64,000 bases of DNA from Colocasia esculenta (lineage: Eukaryota > Streptophyta > Magnoliopsida > Alismatales > Araceae). The DNA is taken from contig CM024757.1 in NCBI GenBank assembly GCA_014218235.1, forward strand, positions 152,657,371-152,721,370, written 5' to 3'. A program made the translations under genes and the position numbers. This document shows, one piece after another, positions 35,835 to 46,800 of this stretch (the first letter of the stretch is position 1; every line of letters starts with the position of its first letter). The notes beneath the pieces are model-generated. The model was not told where the DNA came from, searched no databases, and saw nothing but the letters and a program-made list of their open reading frames with translations.

Positions 35835-37499
35835 TGTTGGAGAATTCTAGAAGTATTCTTACTGAATAAAATGCCTGACTTTTGTGAAATGTTGCGAGAA
35901 AAAAAAACTGCTACTAGAAATCTAGAAGGGGGGATTGAATAGATTTCTCCAAAATTTTAAAACCACTTGAATAGAAACTTAGAGAAACTCAATTGAGTGT
36001 GAAATCTGAGTGTTAATGACAATTCTAAACAAATTAGACAAGTTAGATGATGAAATTTTGACGAACCTATCAAGCATCTAGCGCAAGAGACAAGCAAACC
36101 ACAATGACACAAAGATTTATGGTGGTTCGGATTACACAACAGTGTATCCTACATCCACCATCCATACACACACACAATTGTGGCTTATCTTGCCAGTTCA
36201 GAAAAGTCACAAAGGAACACACAGACTCTGAGATACAAAAATCTTAGATTCAATCACACACACGTGAAATTGGGCACAAGGATTGCACCACTTTCACAAA
36301 AACACACAGTATAGAGTGAAATTGAAATGAGGAACCAGTCGGAGCAATTGAATTCCAAATTGAAGAGGACTGGTTCGAAGATCCCTGTTTCTGCTTCAGG
36401 AATGGGGATTAGTTCTTCTGCTTCAGTTCCAGGAAGAAGACTCAGATGGATCGAAATTCTCCTTCAATTGGATCATCTAAGGTGTACAAAGCTCTTGTTC
36501 CTTCAGATCTGGGAGCGATTCGCCAGGTTGGAGCCTTCCTCAGAAATTGGCTGGAATTCTCTAGAGTCTTTTTAAGAACAGAAGTGTGGCTCGATCACAC
36601 TTTAAAGCCAAGTGGATAAGGGGTATTTATAGCCCCATGGGTCCACAAAATATCTTGGGATCTGTGGGCATAAAAGTTCCCGCCCAAAAAGTGTAGTACC
36701 CTAGAATTCTTTAAATGTATTCTGTTCATTGTGTGTTTATTTCTGCATAAATTGATTTCTGTTCTGTGTAGAACTAGGCGTCAAGATCATTGGACGTTAA
36801 AGCTGTAAGCGGCAACATCGCATGCCGTTTATAGGATGTTAACGACGATAGGAATTGACGTTAATATTTTCTGAATTATTTTAATTATGGGCAAGAATAT
36901 AAACGACATCAACGATGGACGTTTATATCTGGGATAAACGACAACCTATATTGACGTTAAGTCGACTTGCCTGTTTTTGAGCTTTCCGTCCGGATCAGGA
37001 AAACGGCCGTTTCGGGAAGGCTTTAATGAGCTGATCCGAGGCGTTTAGATCCGAGGGTCAGGGTTGGGTTTGGCTTTTGCTTGAGAGGTCTTTATAAGAC
37101 CAGATCTCGCAGGAAGAAAAGGGTTTTTGCCTTGGTTCTGGAAGAGAGAAAGAGGGCCGAGGAAGGGATTTGCAGAGCGATCTGGTGCTTGTTCGTGCGG
37201 ATTGAAGGCATCTTCACCGAGGAGAATCATAGGACTACGTGCCCAAAAGCTCATCCAGGCGGAGGAACTTCATCGGAGGAGGTTTCGGACTGCTTGAAGA
37301 CGGAGGAAAGAACTGTCTCCCTGGCGAGACGGGCTTCTTCGAGCTCGGATTCGACACTCCATTAGGAGGGATTGAGGCAAGTTACATGGGGGATTTAGTT
37401 TAGGATATATATACTAAGTAATTAACATTTTTCCGTATTTTTTAAAGCATGTAAACAACCTACGGAAGGGTTAGAAACGTTGTCATTTCATGCAGGTAT

Positions 37500-37745
37500 C
37501 TGTGTTTTTGTGTCTTAGAACTCGACGTCAAGGGTATTGCCGCCTATATTATGTAAACGGCAATATCGACTGCCGTCTAGTTCATCCCGAAAATATATGT
37601 ATTTTCTATCTTTTTATATGTAAACGGCGCTATGTGCCGCCGTCGGTCTGTGTTAACGGCGCTATGTGCCGCCGCCTATAATACTTAACGACAACGTATA
37701 TGGACGTCGATTATAGTAAACGTCTTACCATTGACGTTAAGTTTA
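37500..37745. repeat. Cluster of AACGGC/GCCGTT-type inverted motifs in solo LTR
   Basis: Includes aacggcgctatgtgccgccg twice (37622 and 37655 region), aacggcaatatcgactgccg, and cgacaacgtatatggacgtcg. Each unit is a short imperfect hairpin. Similar TTAACG...CGTTAA strings occur in the other gypsy-type LTRs of this window. Confidence 0.65.
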
Positions 37746-38704
37746 CCAGAATTGTATATTCCAGAAATCCGAGTGAATGGGTTTTAAATGCATAAATTAT
37801 GAATGTATGCGTTTCAGCCATGTAAAATTAGAGTATGATAATGTTATGGACTGTCTATTTCTGTAATGTGCAGGTTCTATATATCTATATATATATGAAT
37901 TGATGAACATGCATAGTTACATGACAATAATGAAGGTTTAAATTGTATAAGATAAGTGCAATGATGTAAAAGAAAGCATGTTAATTGATGTTTAGATTAC
38001 TGCAATAAATATGATGTGTCTGTTTCATGTGAAAATTGTGATCTTTTCTCAATATTAAACCATGTTAGTTAGTTGATTTAATAGAGTTAATTTCATGAAA
38101 AATAGTTGCAGAAATCAGAAAATTATGAAATTTGGTATGTGTATTGTGATTACTGATTTCGAATTTTTGTTAAAATTTCAGAATTTTCAGACATGTGTAC
38201 GTTCTGTTATAAATTTCTGAACCATATATTACACATAGAATTGAATAAAAATGAATGAAAATGCAAGAATGAAAATTTGTATCATGATAGAAATCTGTTG
38301 TACAGTAAATAGGACTTCAGAACTGAAAGTGTTGTACTTCGAAATATTGCATTGACTCATGTTAATTAGTATGAAATGAAATGTCACTATCTATATATAT
38401 GTTAGTGTATGCATTATAACAATGATGCCAATAAGACATTGCTATCTTAGAGATTCTACAAGGAACTACACCGTAGATGCCCTATGGTAATGGTTCACCT
38501 GCATGTAAAGAAATGAATCCGTGGGCAACGGATTGAAATCCTGGAGGTAGACTTGTTCTACTGGTCAAGGTGGGAAGGACTTTCCCCGGTTTTGCGCAAA
38601 TACCATGACTTCATCACCGCATTGCCTAGGTGATAAGTGAATGATAAATGACTACTGATCTCTAATTTAGTGTGGGCTATGTCTTGGCAACTATATGAAA
38701 ATGA

Positions 38705-38797
38705 CTACAAGTTACATGTCTATTTGTTCTACATGCTACAAGTTACATGTCTATTTGTTCTACATGCTACAAGTTACATGTCTATTTGTTCTACATG
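38705..38797. repeat. Three perfect 31-bp tandem repeats
   Basis: Three consecutive identical copies, each starting ctacaagttacatgtctatt, at 38705, 38736 and 38767, inside the solo LTR. Confidence 0.95.
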
Positions 38798-39571
38798 CTA
38801 CATACTACATGTTATATGCTCACATTCCTACATGTGAACTTGTTCAAAGAAATTCATGTTACATGTTGATGTTTAATATTACTACATGAAAATTATTATG
38901 TAAAAGAATAGATTCCATGAATAAGTAATTCCATGCTACATGAGAAACAGTTTTATTTCCTTAATAGTTAGTATCACTATGAAATGAATGATTGTCGATG
39001 GACATAGAACTATAGTAAGAAAGTATATGATATCAATGAATGAAATGCTAATGTACTACCATGTTTTAAAATTTATATACTGTTAATATCTTGAACTGTC
39101 TTCCATGTGATTTGCTGGGTCTTGTAGACTCATACTTGCTTAACATTTCAGGAGAGCCACAGGATACGGAGGAGTTAGTGCAGACTGACTCAGAGCGGGA
39201 GGACGTGGAGACTTAGATGATATAGAGAGTTTTGAGTGAAAATTGTATGTGAGAATCTTATGTAATTTCCTTTATGCATCTGATCATTGAATTGTAATAG
39301 ACTTTGGACTATTGTTATCTTTTATGCATTAGATTTGCTTTTGAATAAAATGCTGATTGCAAGTGTTTAATTCCATGGTCTGTTAATTATCATTGGAATT
39401 GAATAGTTATTTGTGTATATTTCAACCTGTATTGAAATTGTTGGATTCGTTCCACTGTAATACCTCTACTAGATCCAATGTGAGTTGGTGTAACTGTACT
39501 GGGTCTAAGAGGGGCGTTACAAAAAGCCTTTCCCAAAAGCTTCCACGTCCCTGTTAATTAGATCAAAAGAG

Positions 39572-39775
39572 AGAGAAAAAATAGACTGACTGTGTCGACA
39601 CACCTTACCTATGTGTCGACACCCTGTCCCAGTCGTCACAAAACGATCTCCTGGACTGGGAACTAGTGTCGACACATAATTGAACTATGTCGACACACAG
39701 GATCATGGCAGAGCACCAGATTTTCTGACAGGCTACTGGTGTCGACACCACAGGTGAACTGTGTCGACACAATGG
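39572..39775. repeat. TGTCGACA palindrome cluster in copia LTR
   Basis: Six GTCGAC sites in about 190 bp, mostly within longer palindromes such as tgtgtcgacaca and ggtgtcgacacc. Two sites at a time flank spacers of about 15 bp. Confidence 0.85.
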
Positions 39776-39907
39776 AGCACTTATGACTTTTGTTCCTTTG
39801 AGCTGTACATGAAAAAACATTGTGAGATATAAATGTAAGCATGATAAACATGATTTTAATGCATTAATGAATCATATTTGGATATCATCAAAATAAGAGA
39901 TCCAACA

Positions 39908-41667
39908 TTTTGTACATTAATTTCCTACCCGGACCAGTCTGATTTTTTTTTATATAATTCCCTTCATAGCCATTAATTCCTTTTCTACTGCCCTTCCAAA
40001 AATCATAATATCATCAGCATAGAGCAAATGTGTTACTGTGGGAGCTTGATGATTGAGTTTATAGCCTATGAACTCACCTGACACCACACCATGAGCAAAT
40101 AGGGAGGAAAGGGCTTCCATGGAGAGGATGAAATATAGGGAGAAAGAGGACAACCTTGTCTCAGGCCCCTCGATGGCTTGATATGCCCAATTGCTTCGCC
40201 ATTAAAGTTGATTGAATAAGAAACTGATTTGATACATCCCATAATGAATTTCCGACTTTGTAGAGAAAAACCATGCAATTGCAACATTCTTTGAATAAAT
40301 GACCATTCCATTCTATCATAAGCCTTAGACAAATTAATCTTTAAGCCAAAAACTCCAGTTTTCCCCCCTTTTTTTTGCATAGAGTGCATCAACTCTTGGA
40401 CTGCTACAATATTGTCTGTGATCTGTATACCAAGAATGAATGCCCCTTGATTGTAGGAGATGCAGTCCTTGAGCAGTGGCTTGATTCTGTTTGCTAGGAT
40501 TTTGGCAATCACTTTGTAACAAGTATTACATAGGCTAATGGGCCTATAATCAGATACTCTCCTGGGAGTTTGACTTTTAGGGATGAGAGAAATAAGAGTA
40601 TGGTTAACTCCATTAGGAAGAGTGCTAGAGCAAAAGAAACTAACAATCAGATTTTCAATTTCATTCTTAATGATGTTCCATTGGGTTTGGAAAAAAAGGG
40701 CAGTCAGGCCATCTGGACCAGGAGATTTGTGGTGGGGGAGTGAGAAAACAACCTCCTCAATCTCTTTTTGTAAAAAAAAATGACGATAATTTATTGTCTA
40801 AATGAGTAAGGAATCTATTTTTAAGATGGAATTGAGGAGGAATAGGGTTGGGATTTGAAGAGGTATATATACTGTAGAAATAGTTGATGAAATGAGCTTT
40901 AATCACCTCACTCTGACTAGTCCAGTCCCCATTAGAGAGCATTATTTAGAAATGAAGTTATAGCTCCTTCTGTTTGTTGCACTTATATGGTAGAACCTGG
41001 TACATTGGCCCCCTTTGAACCAATGTGCTTTAGCTCTTTGCTTCCAATAGCTATCCTCTTGATTTAACAATTCTTCTAGTTCTCCACTGAGTCAGATTTC
41101 AGCCTTGATACTGTCATCTGAAATTGGGATTTGACTTAGATTCTCAATTTCTTGCTGAATCTCTTGGATTTTGCCTTGAGGATTAGGACAATTTTGTTTC
41201 TTCTATTGTTTGACTTTTCTGTGAATGTAATGCATTTTATTTGTGTAGTTGGATAAAAGGGATCATCCTCTGAGCCAACTCTCTCTGATCACATCTTTAA
41301 ATTTGGACTTAGAGTTCCAAATGTCCTCCATTCTGAAAATATTCCTTATGTTCTTCCAAGTACCATTAGTGTCTAACAGAATCGGACAATGGTCATTGCA
41401 AATCTTAGGAAGATGGTGGACAGATGCATTGGGAAAGAGATGTCTCCATTCCCCGTTGACTAAAACTCTCTCCAACCTCTCCCTGATATGGAACTTGGTT
41501 GCCCTTTTGTTTGACCATGTAAATAGTGGTCCTCGAAAACCCATATCAATAAGACCCGTATTTTGAATGAAATCATTGAATGGGCTCAAGTCCGACTATC
41601 TTAACCTGGTTCCACCTTCTTTTTCAACTTGGCTAGTCACAATGTTGAAGTCGCCTATGATGATGAA
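39908..41667 (-). pseudogene. LINE segment 2: end of endonuclease and reverse transcriptase
   Basis: On the minus strand, 41263-41667 is the C-terminal half of an APE-like endonuclease (GDFNIVTS near 41655, then GFRGPLFTWSNKR and NDHCPILLDT with the SDH-like NDH). 39950-41240 is the L1 reverse transcriptase: INLSKAYDRMEWSFI, SRGLRQGCPLSPY and the catalytic HLLYADDIMIFG. Stops and small frameshifts separate the readable parts. The plus-strand frames over this region are shadows. Confidence 0.9.
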
Positions 41668-42439
41668 CTAGTTCTATACCCGTGCATTGCACGGAAAATT
41701 GTTAGGTTTGAATTAATAAAATTTATAAGTAGTATACATGAGGGTAATATTTTTTATTATTTATGAAAGTAGATTTTTGAATAAAAACATGAGTTTTTAG
41801 GAATGGAGAGATGTTTAATGGGAAAGAAAAGAGAGGGAAATTATATTAGCAAGTTTTTATTAGTTTAAGAAGGGTGAGGGTGAGGTTGAGAGTTTTTTGA
41901 ATGTTTAAATATATTTTGGGAAAGTTTAATAGGAGAGAAAGTTGGAGAGAGAGAGTAGGAAGATAATTTTTTGGCAGGAAAAAATCATCATGGTGCTGTC
42001 AACGTGGTAATATTTATAATTATATTTTATTATAATATAATAGATATATATGTCCTCAAATCTGTGAAACCATAGAATGATTTGTTTCCAATGTACTCAT
42101 TTTGCAATATACATGTTCGTACTATAATAAGATTAGTGGTTAGGCTAATTAAGCATATTTCATATCCAACTAATCAAATTAATTTTTAGTAGTACAGAAA
42201 TAGTTATATTATTTAATTCATTAAACTATCTATATTTCTATTTTTGGGGAGGGAGATGTTATGGCGAGAAGATGATTTCTTAATTATTTTTTAACAATAC
42301 AAAAATAGTCGTATTATTTAGTTCATTTAAATTATTTATATTTTTACTTTTAGGGAGGAAAATGTTATGGAGAGAATATGATTGTCCTGATGCAGCCACG
42401 TGACAGTACCAAGACTGAGTTATATTATTATAGTATAGA
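41668..42439 (-). mobile_element. Non-autonomous Helitron (772 bp)
   Basis: On the minus strand it begins TCTATACTATAATAATATAA at 42439 and ends with a perfect hairpin CCGTGCAATGCACGG (41680-41694), eight bases, then CTAG (41668-41671). The base before TC is A and the base after CTAG is T, the A/T target expected for Helitrons, which make no target duplication. Deleting it restores the LINE endonuclease frame exactly at LTSPFIIIGDFN. It codes for nothing and contains a diverged 105-bp duplication. Confidence 0.9.
42185..42385. repeat. 105-bp tandem duplication inside the Helitron
   Basis: Two diverged copies share an AAATAGT, TATTATTTA, TTCATT and ATGTTATGG order, offset by about 105 bp (for example tagttatatt at 42201 and tagtcgtatt at 42306). 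Confidence 0.7.
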
Positions 42440-43020
42440 TGGAGAGGTGAGTTGTGTTAAGTAGACTTGAATTTCCTCCCACAAATTCCTCCTTTTTGCT
42501 TTACTGGTAGGGGCATACACACAGATAATGAACCGTCTCCCAAATTATTCCCATTCACTGCCAAGGCCCACCAACAAATGTCTGGCCCCTCCACTGTGAT
42601 GCCGAAGTCCTCTTTCCACCGGCACAAAGGCCCCCCCGCTTTGCCTTGACCCTCTGCCATATAATATGATCTGATATTCCTGATTGTAAAGAAATTCTGA
42701 CTTTGCTGTAAGCGACATTAAATTTCTGCCAGAAAATAAAATTCTAAATTAAGTGAGTGGGTCAATTGGTCAATGAATTTTCTTGTATCCATGTCTCTAC
42801 AATTCCAAGACATTAACTTCATTTTGGGGATTGGTGCCGGTTTAGGGTTTATCCTCTCTTTCCCCATCTACCACTCTACCGATAGAACCCCCTTGGTCTC
42901 TCTCCCCCCATTCCATTCCTTCCTCCCCTCCTTAGACTACTCCACATCTTCCATTTTTACTTAAGAAGCTAGACCCTTCTCGACAACTTGCTTCGCGGAC
43001 GACCTAACATTTTTCTTTCG
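42440..43020 (-). pseudogene. LINE segment 1: ORF1 tail and start of ORF2 endonuclease
   Basis: On the minus strand, near 42825, MKLMSWNCRDMDTRKFID is the typical beginning of plant L1 ORF2 (family form MKxLSWNCRGLG). Next come a frame-broken part and 42457-42660, with FGITVEGPDICWWALAVNG and SLSVCMPLPVKQKGG, part of the endonuclease domain. Upstream of 42830 a short basic and acidic tract may be the end of ORF1. The LINE appears truncated at its 5' end near 43020, and I could not find its target duplication. Confidence 0.75.
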
Positions 43021-43250
43021 TTTTTATTTTCTCTTTGAAAAATATTTACTACAAGACATATCTTGCAATAAAATTGATGTAAATTATTTGAAAAGTAATA
43101 CTATTAATTGAAGAAATTACTTTCTAATCCACCATAACCTTAAGCATTTCTTTCTTTTTTGTTGTTATCCAAGCTCAACTGTTTACAGTGTTATGTAATA
43201 GTTGTGTAATATAACAAAATCCTTTTTATTGTCAAAAAAAAAAAAAAAAA
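43021..43250 (+). repeat. Possible short LINE tail ending in poly(A)
   Basis: A run of 17 A (43234-43250) follows cctttttattgtc. The large LINE ends ccttgtc then poly(A), so this may be the 3' tip of a related, severely 5'-truncated LINE in plus orientation. The evidence is only the tail; its 5' edge is undefined. Confidence 0.35.
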
Positions 43251-43886
43251 GGAAAAGAGAGACACAGCTTGTCAAGAAATAAAAAGGGTAGTACAACGAC
43301 GGAGTGCTCCATTGCGACACCCACATCTGTCTCTCCTTTAATGACATATCGTAGTTATCCATCATGGACCATTTAGAAGATGGAGCCTATCCACCTCACC
43401 CAACAAGTATTAATCTACACGGATATGCTTTCAATTCGACCTACCGAAATTCTCGCAAGAGAGGTCGTCCTATTAATAATAAGGATCAAATAACTTTCAA
43501 ATCTTTACTTTTTTTTGGACCCAAAAAAAATTCAAACAGTTTCATAAAATATGCATCACTGAAAATTATACATAAAACTTCCACATCTGCACGAAAGCAT
43601 TGGATGAGGGCCCTGGATGGAGATTAGAGACACGAACCATCTACCATGATTGTGAGAATTCTGAACTCCTGTGGGGATTTTCCATTTTTTTTTTCCACAG
43701 GGGCGGGGAGGAGTAAGGACAAAGAGAACGAACTTAAAAAAAAAAACTCAAATTACACCAAAAATAAAAACAAAGAATTGGATTTTTCACACGTAAGAGC
43801 AGGCTGAGATCCATCAAAGATTTCAGAGGGCAACACTAGAGCCTCAATCTTCAAAGTGAGTTACAAGAGTAGAAGTATAATCACCA
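43251..43886 (-). other. Downstream flank and probable 3' UTR of the GTD-binding gene
   Basis: No other gene is recognisable. On the minus strand the first few hundred bases after the stop at 43887 would be the 3' UTR. Homopolymer runs (A at 43737-43746 and T at 43684-43696) are present. A plus-strand frame at 43364-43627 has no recognised domain and is most likely fortuitous. Confidence 0.4.
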
Positions 43887-46800
43887 TTAACATCGAATTC
43901 TTAAGAGACGCCTCCATTGTCGCATCTGCGGAGTCTTCTCCAGAAGTAACAACAAGCCAACCTCCCTTTCTGATAGCCCAAAGTTATACCTGAAATTAAT
44001 GTTACGAAGACATAAGCTGCCAGCAGAACTTACGCGGGATGCTGGACACAAAGAATGCGTGCTTACTTGCACCGACGTGTTGTTTTTCTCCAGAACACAA
44101 ACGATGCTACCCACTGAGAGAAAGTACATAAACAAATGAATAAGCAAGCAAACCAATGACAAAATCCCACGCAGAAAGGCAGGGAATGAAGAACAAATCA
44201 CAGCAATGAAAGATCAAGTAATAAACTGCAAGTTGAACCCAACAAATGCCTCATTCTCATGTAAAGATTGTTTAATTCACACTCAAGCAAGAGCGCATCA
44301 TCAACCTTAAATCCAGTAAAAGAGCATGATAAAATACCGTTAGCTTGACAAAAAAAAAAGTTTTTTTTTATATAGGAGATGAAGAAAGGTGGTTTGCTTG
44401 TCCGGAAGATGCAAATATTCTTCTAAAAGTTCATGTATACAAGTGATGGCTGCAATGCACGAAACTTTCTTCCCAAAAACATTAGTACATGGAAATTGAA
44501 AAAACATCAGTGCTGAACGAGATGGTCTTGAAAAATATTAATTTAATCAAATGCCAAACAAACAACTTATTAAATTTTAATTTTTTTAGTGATTGAAAAC
44601 CAAAAAAGTGAATGGAACACAGAATAAAACCAGTGAAATAAAAACATCCAATTCAAGAAACTATAATCACCAAAAATAACAAGCCTAGGGACACATTATC
44701 GACAAGCTCATTGCTAAGGAAGTTTTCTTCTCAATTAACCGAGAACATTATACCACTTGCCATATTGTCGCAGTACAGTTCACATTTAAATGTTAGAAAA
44801 TATCCCAAAAGGATAATTTACACGTTAATTGATTCATTTAGACTCAAATAGCATATCATTTTGGCTGCACAGAGATGAAAACTGTATGTTTGCTTTTGCC
44901 AATTTTGACATAGTTTTACTGAAATTTTCTTTCTAATTTTTATGTGGGAGACGTTAATTGAAATTTCCAAAATGATATAATCATTTCTATTGACTTTGCA
45001 GGTGCTATTTAACAGTTTCACGCAAATGAATGTAAATTCAATTTATCCAACAAGTTTTGACACTGAAATGGTACATGAACAGTAGCTTATTGCATTCCAC
45101 TGAGTATAATTTCTTCAATGATGTTACAGTTAGAAATTTCTGCATTTATAGCACCATTTTGTATTATTCCATAATCTTCTCAATAACCATTTTAACTTGC
45201 CCTTTCTTTTGTCAATAGAGTAACAAAAGGAAGGAAAGAAAATAACTGCCAGATCCATATCTCCTCTGACTTCTCTCACTTAATATTCTTCTTTTTTGTG
45301 ATATTATCCCTAAAAAGTCACCATCAGTACATCATGAACCATATCTCTTCTTTTATTTTACATATCTGATGAGCTGTTCTCTACTATGTACATAGATAAT
45401 ACTCATGCTCTATAGATAACAGACTAAATGGACTTGGACACTTTATCTGCATTCTTTTAAAGGGTATGCTTATGTCTCCATGGAAACAAAGATCAGATAA
45501 ATTGCCTTAGAACTCATCTCAGGCACCGCACAAGTTGTTGCCTCACCAACTCAAGCCACAAGGATTGATGTTCAATTGCCTCACTGAGCAAAAACTCAAT
45601 GAATGATCTTTCAATTGCATTTAGCTATGAGTATGATAATGAACAGTTTGCCAAATGAACCAAAACCCATGTTAATGGAACTTTATCCACACTGCTAAAA
45701 TTCTCACCTAGGAAAATCAACCATAATGAAAACATATGCAAAAATGTCATTATGAAGAGAGAAAACAAAGAACATAGATTAGAAGTGAAAGGCCATTTCG
45801 GCAATGGACTGGAAACTACAAGCCTTCCTTTCATTTAGTTATTGTCACTATTACACATATATGTGTCGTTGGAGCAGTCATGGGAAATAGTGCATCAGTA
45901 CGTTTTATTTTCTTTCTGGTCGTAGCATCAGCTAGTTGGCCTAAAGAGACGTCATAAAAAATGAGAAAATAATATAGAACACCGACGATGTCACTTACAA
46001 AAAAATCAATATTTGAAGGCGGTCAAAAAACTGTCACAATCAATCAACAAGGTAAAAAAAACAGTCAAATGAATGAAGCAGGCCAACAAGCTAGTGGCAC
46101 TAAAGTTGGGTACTTTCATGAGAATGGGTAACGACTCTTTAATCCACCCATTCAATCAGCTTTAACAGTTCATATGTCAAGACAGAGTACTTACCCACCA
46201 TTTTACGAAGCTTAGTTTCTAGACCCTTTAGCGTTATTCAGAATTTCCTCAACGTGTAAGTACTAAAAGAAACAAGAGTTATCGTAAATATATGGTAGAA
46301 ACAACAAAAGTTTAGCTTGAGAGGTGACAATTAAGCTCGAAAGATGAAAAGATACTACAACTTTTTTTTTAAATGTGAAAAGATACTACAACAACATTCG
46401 CGAATCAACAAGAAAATAGATATAGCCAGCATTAGACACAAGGGAAAGGATCTGAGTGCAATATCAGAAATACCTTGACCATCGACACGAATGAGAGGCG
46501 ACTAAAGAAAGAAGGCTTCTTCACGAGCTTCCTGCCTGTAGGAGGTGGGGGCGGCGGCGATGGATCCTTGTTATACAAATGCTGAGCAATCTCCTTCAGC
46601 AACACCAGCTGTGCCTTGTCCGTCTGCATCGACATGATCACCTGCCTCGTCGACTCTCTATCTGCCTCCAGCGCTTGCAGCCTCGCGTACAGTTTCTTTA
46701 TATCCGCGTCCTCAGCGGCGGCGACCCTGCACACCGAAATCCTTGGAGACAAGACATAGTCCTCGCACATCCTGACGGTGGGAGGTCCACAATGGATTGC

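Larger units (their letters stand above)
36692..39521 (+). repeat. Solo LTR of a Tekay-like gypsy element
   Basis: 2,830 bp from TGTAGTACCC to GGGGCGTTACA, flanked by a perfect 5-bp duplication AAAAG (36687-36691 and 39522-39526). The ends resemble those of the gypsy LTRs at 8458-11536 (inverted) and 60451-63042. It has a tttataagaccagatctcg promoter-like string at about 37090, repeated TTAACGGC/GCCGTTAA-like motifs, and a 31-bp triplication. No internal region remains, so it arose by recombination between two LTRs. Confidence 0.92.
35835..39907 (-). repeat. SIRE-type copia LTR, apparently solo, carrying a nested gypsy solo LTR
   Basis: Terminal inverted repeats are TGTTGGA at 35835 and TCCAACA at 39907. 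On the minus strand it starts TGTTGGATCTC with a TTTTGATGATATCC string, as in other SIRE LTRs here. Near the other end it carries the ctagaaggggggattgaatag string that matches the U5 end of copy A. Neither a primer site nor a polypurine tract adjoins it, so it is a solo LTR. Its own length without the nested insertion is about 1.24 kb. The flanks AAGTG and TTTTG do not match, and LINE codons are missing, so the insertion site was later altered. Confidence 0.7.

Noticed and set aside
38695..38889. 64-codon frame with repeated peptide
   Set aside because: It comes from a 31-bp triplication within a solo LTR; 31 is not a multiple of three, so the repeat is not a protein repeat.
43364..43627. 87-codon plus-strand frame downstream of the GTD-binding gene
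   Set aside because: No recognised domain, and it overlaps the probable 3' flank of the minus-strand gene.
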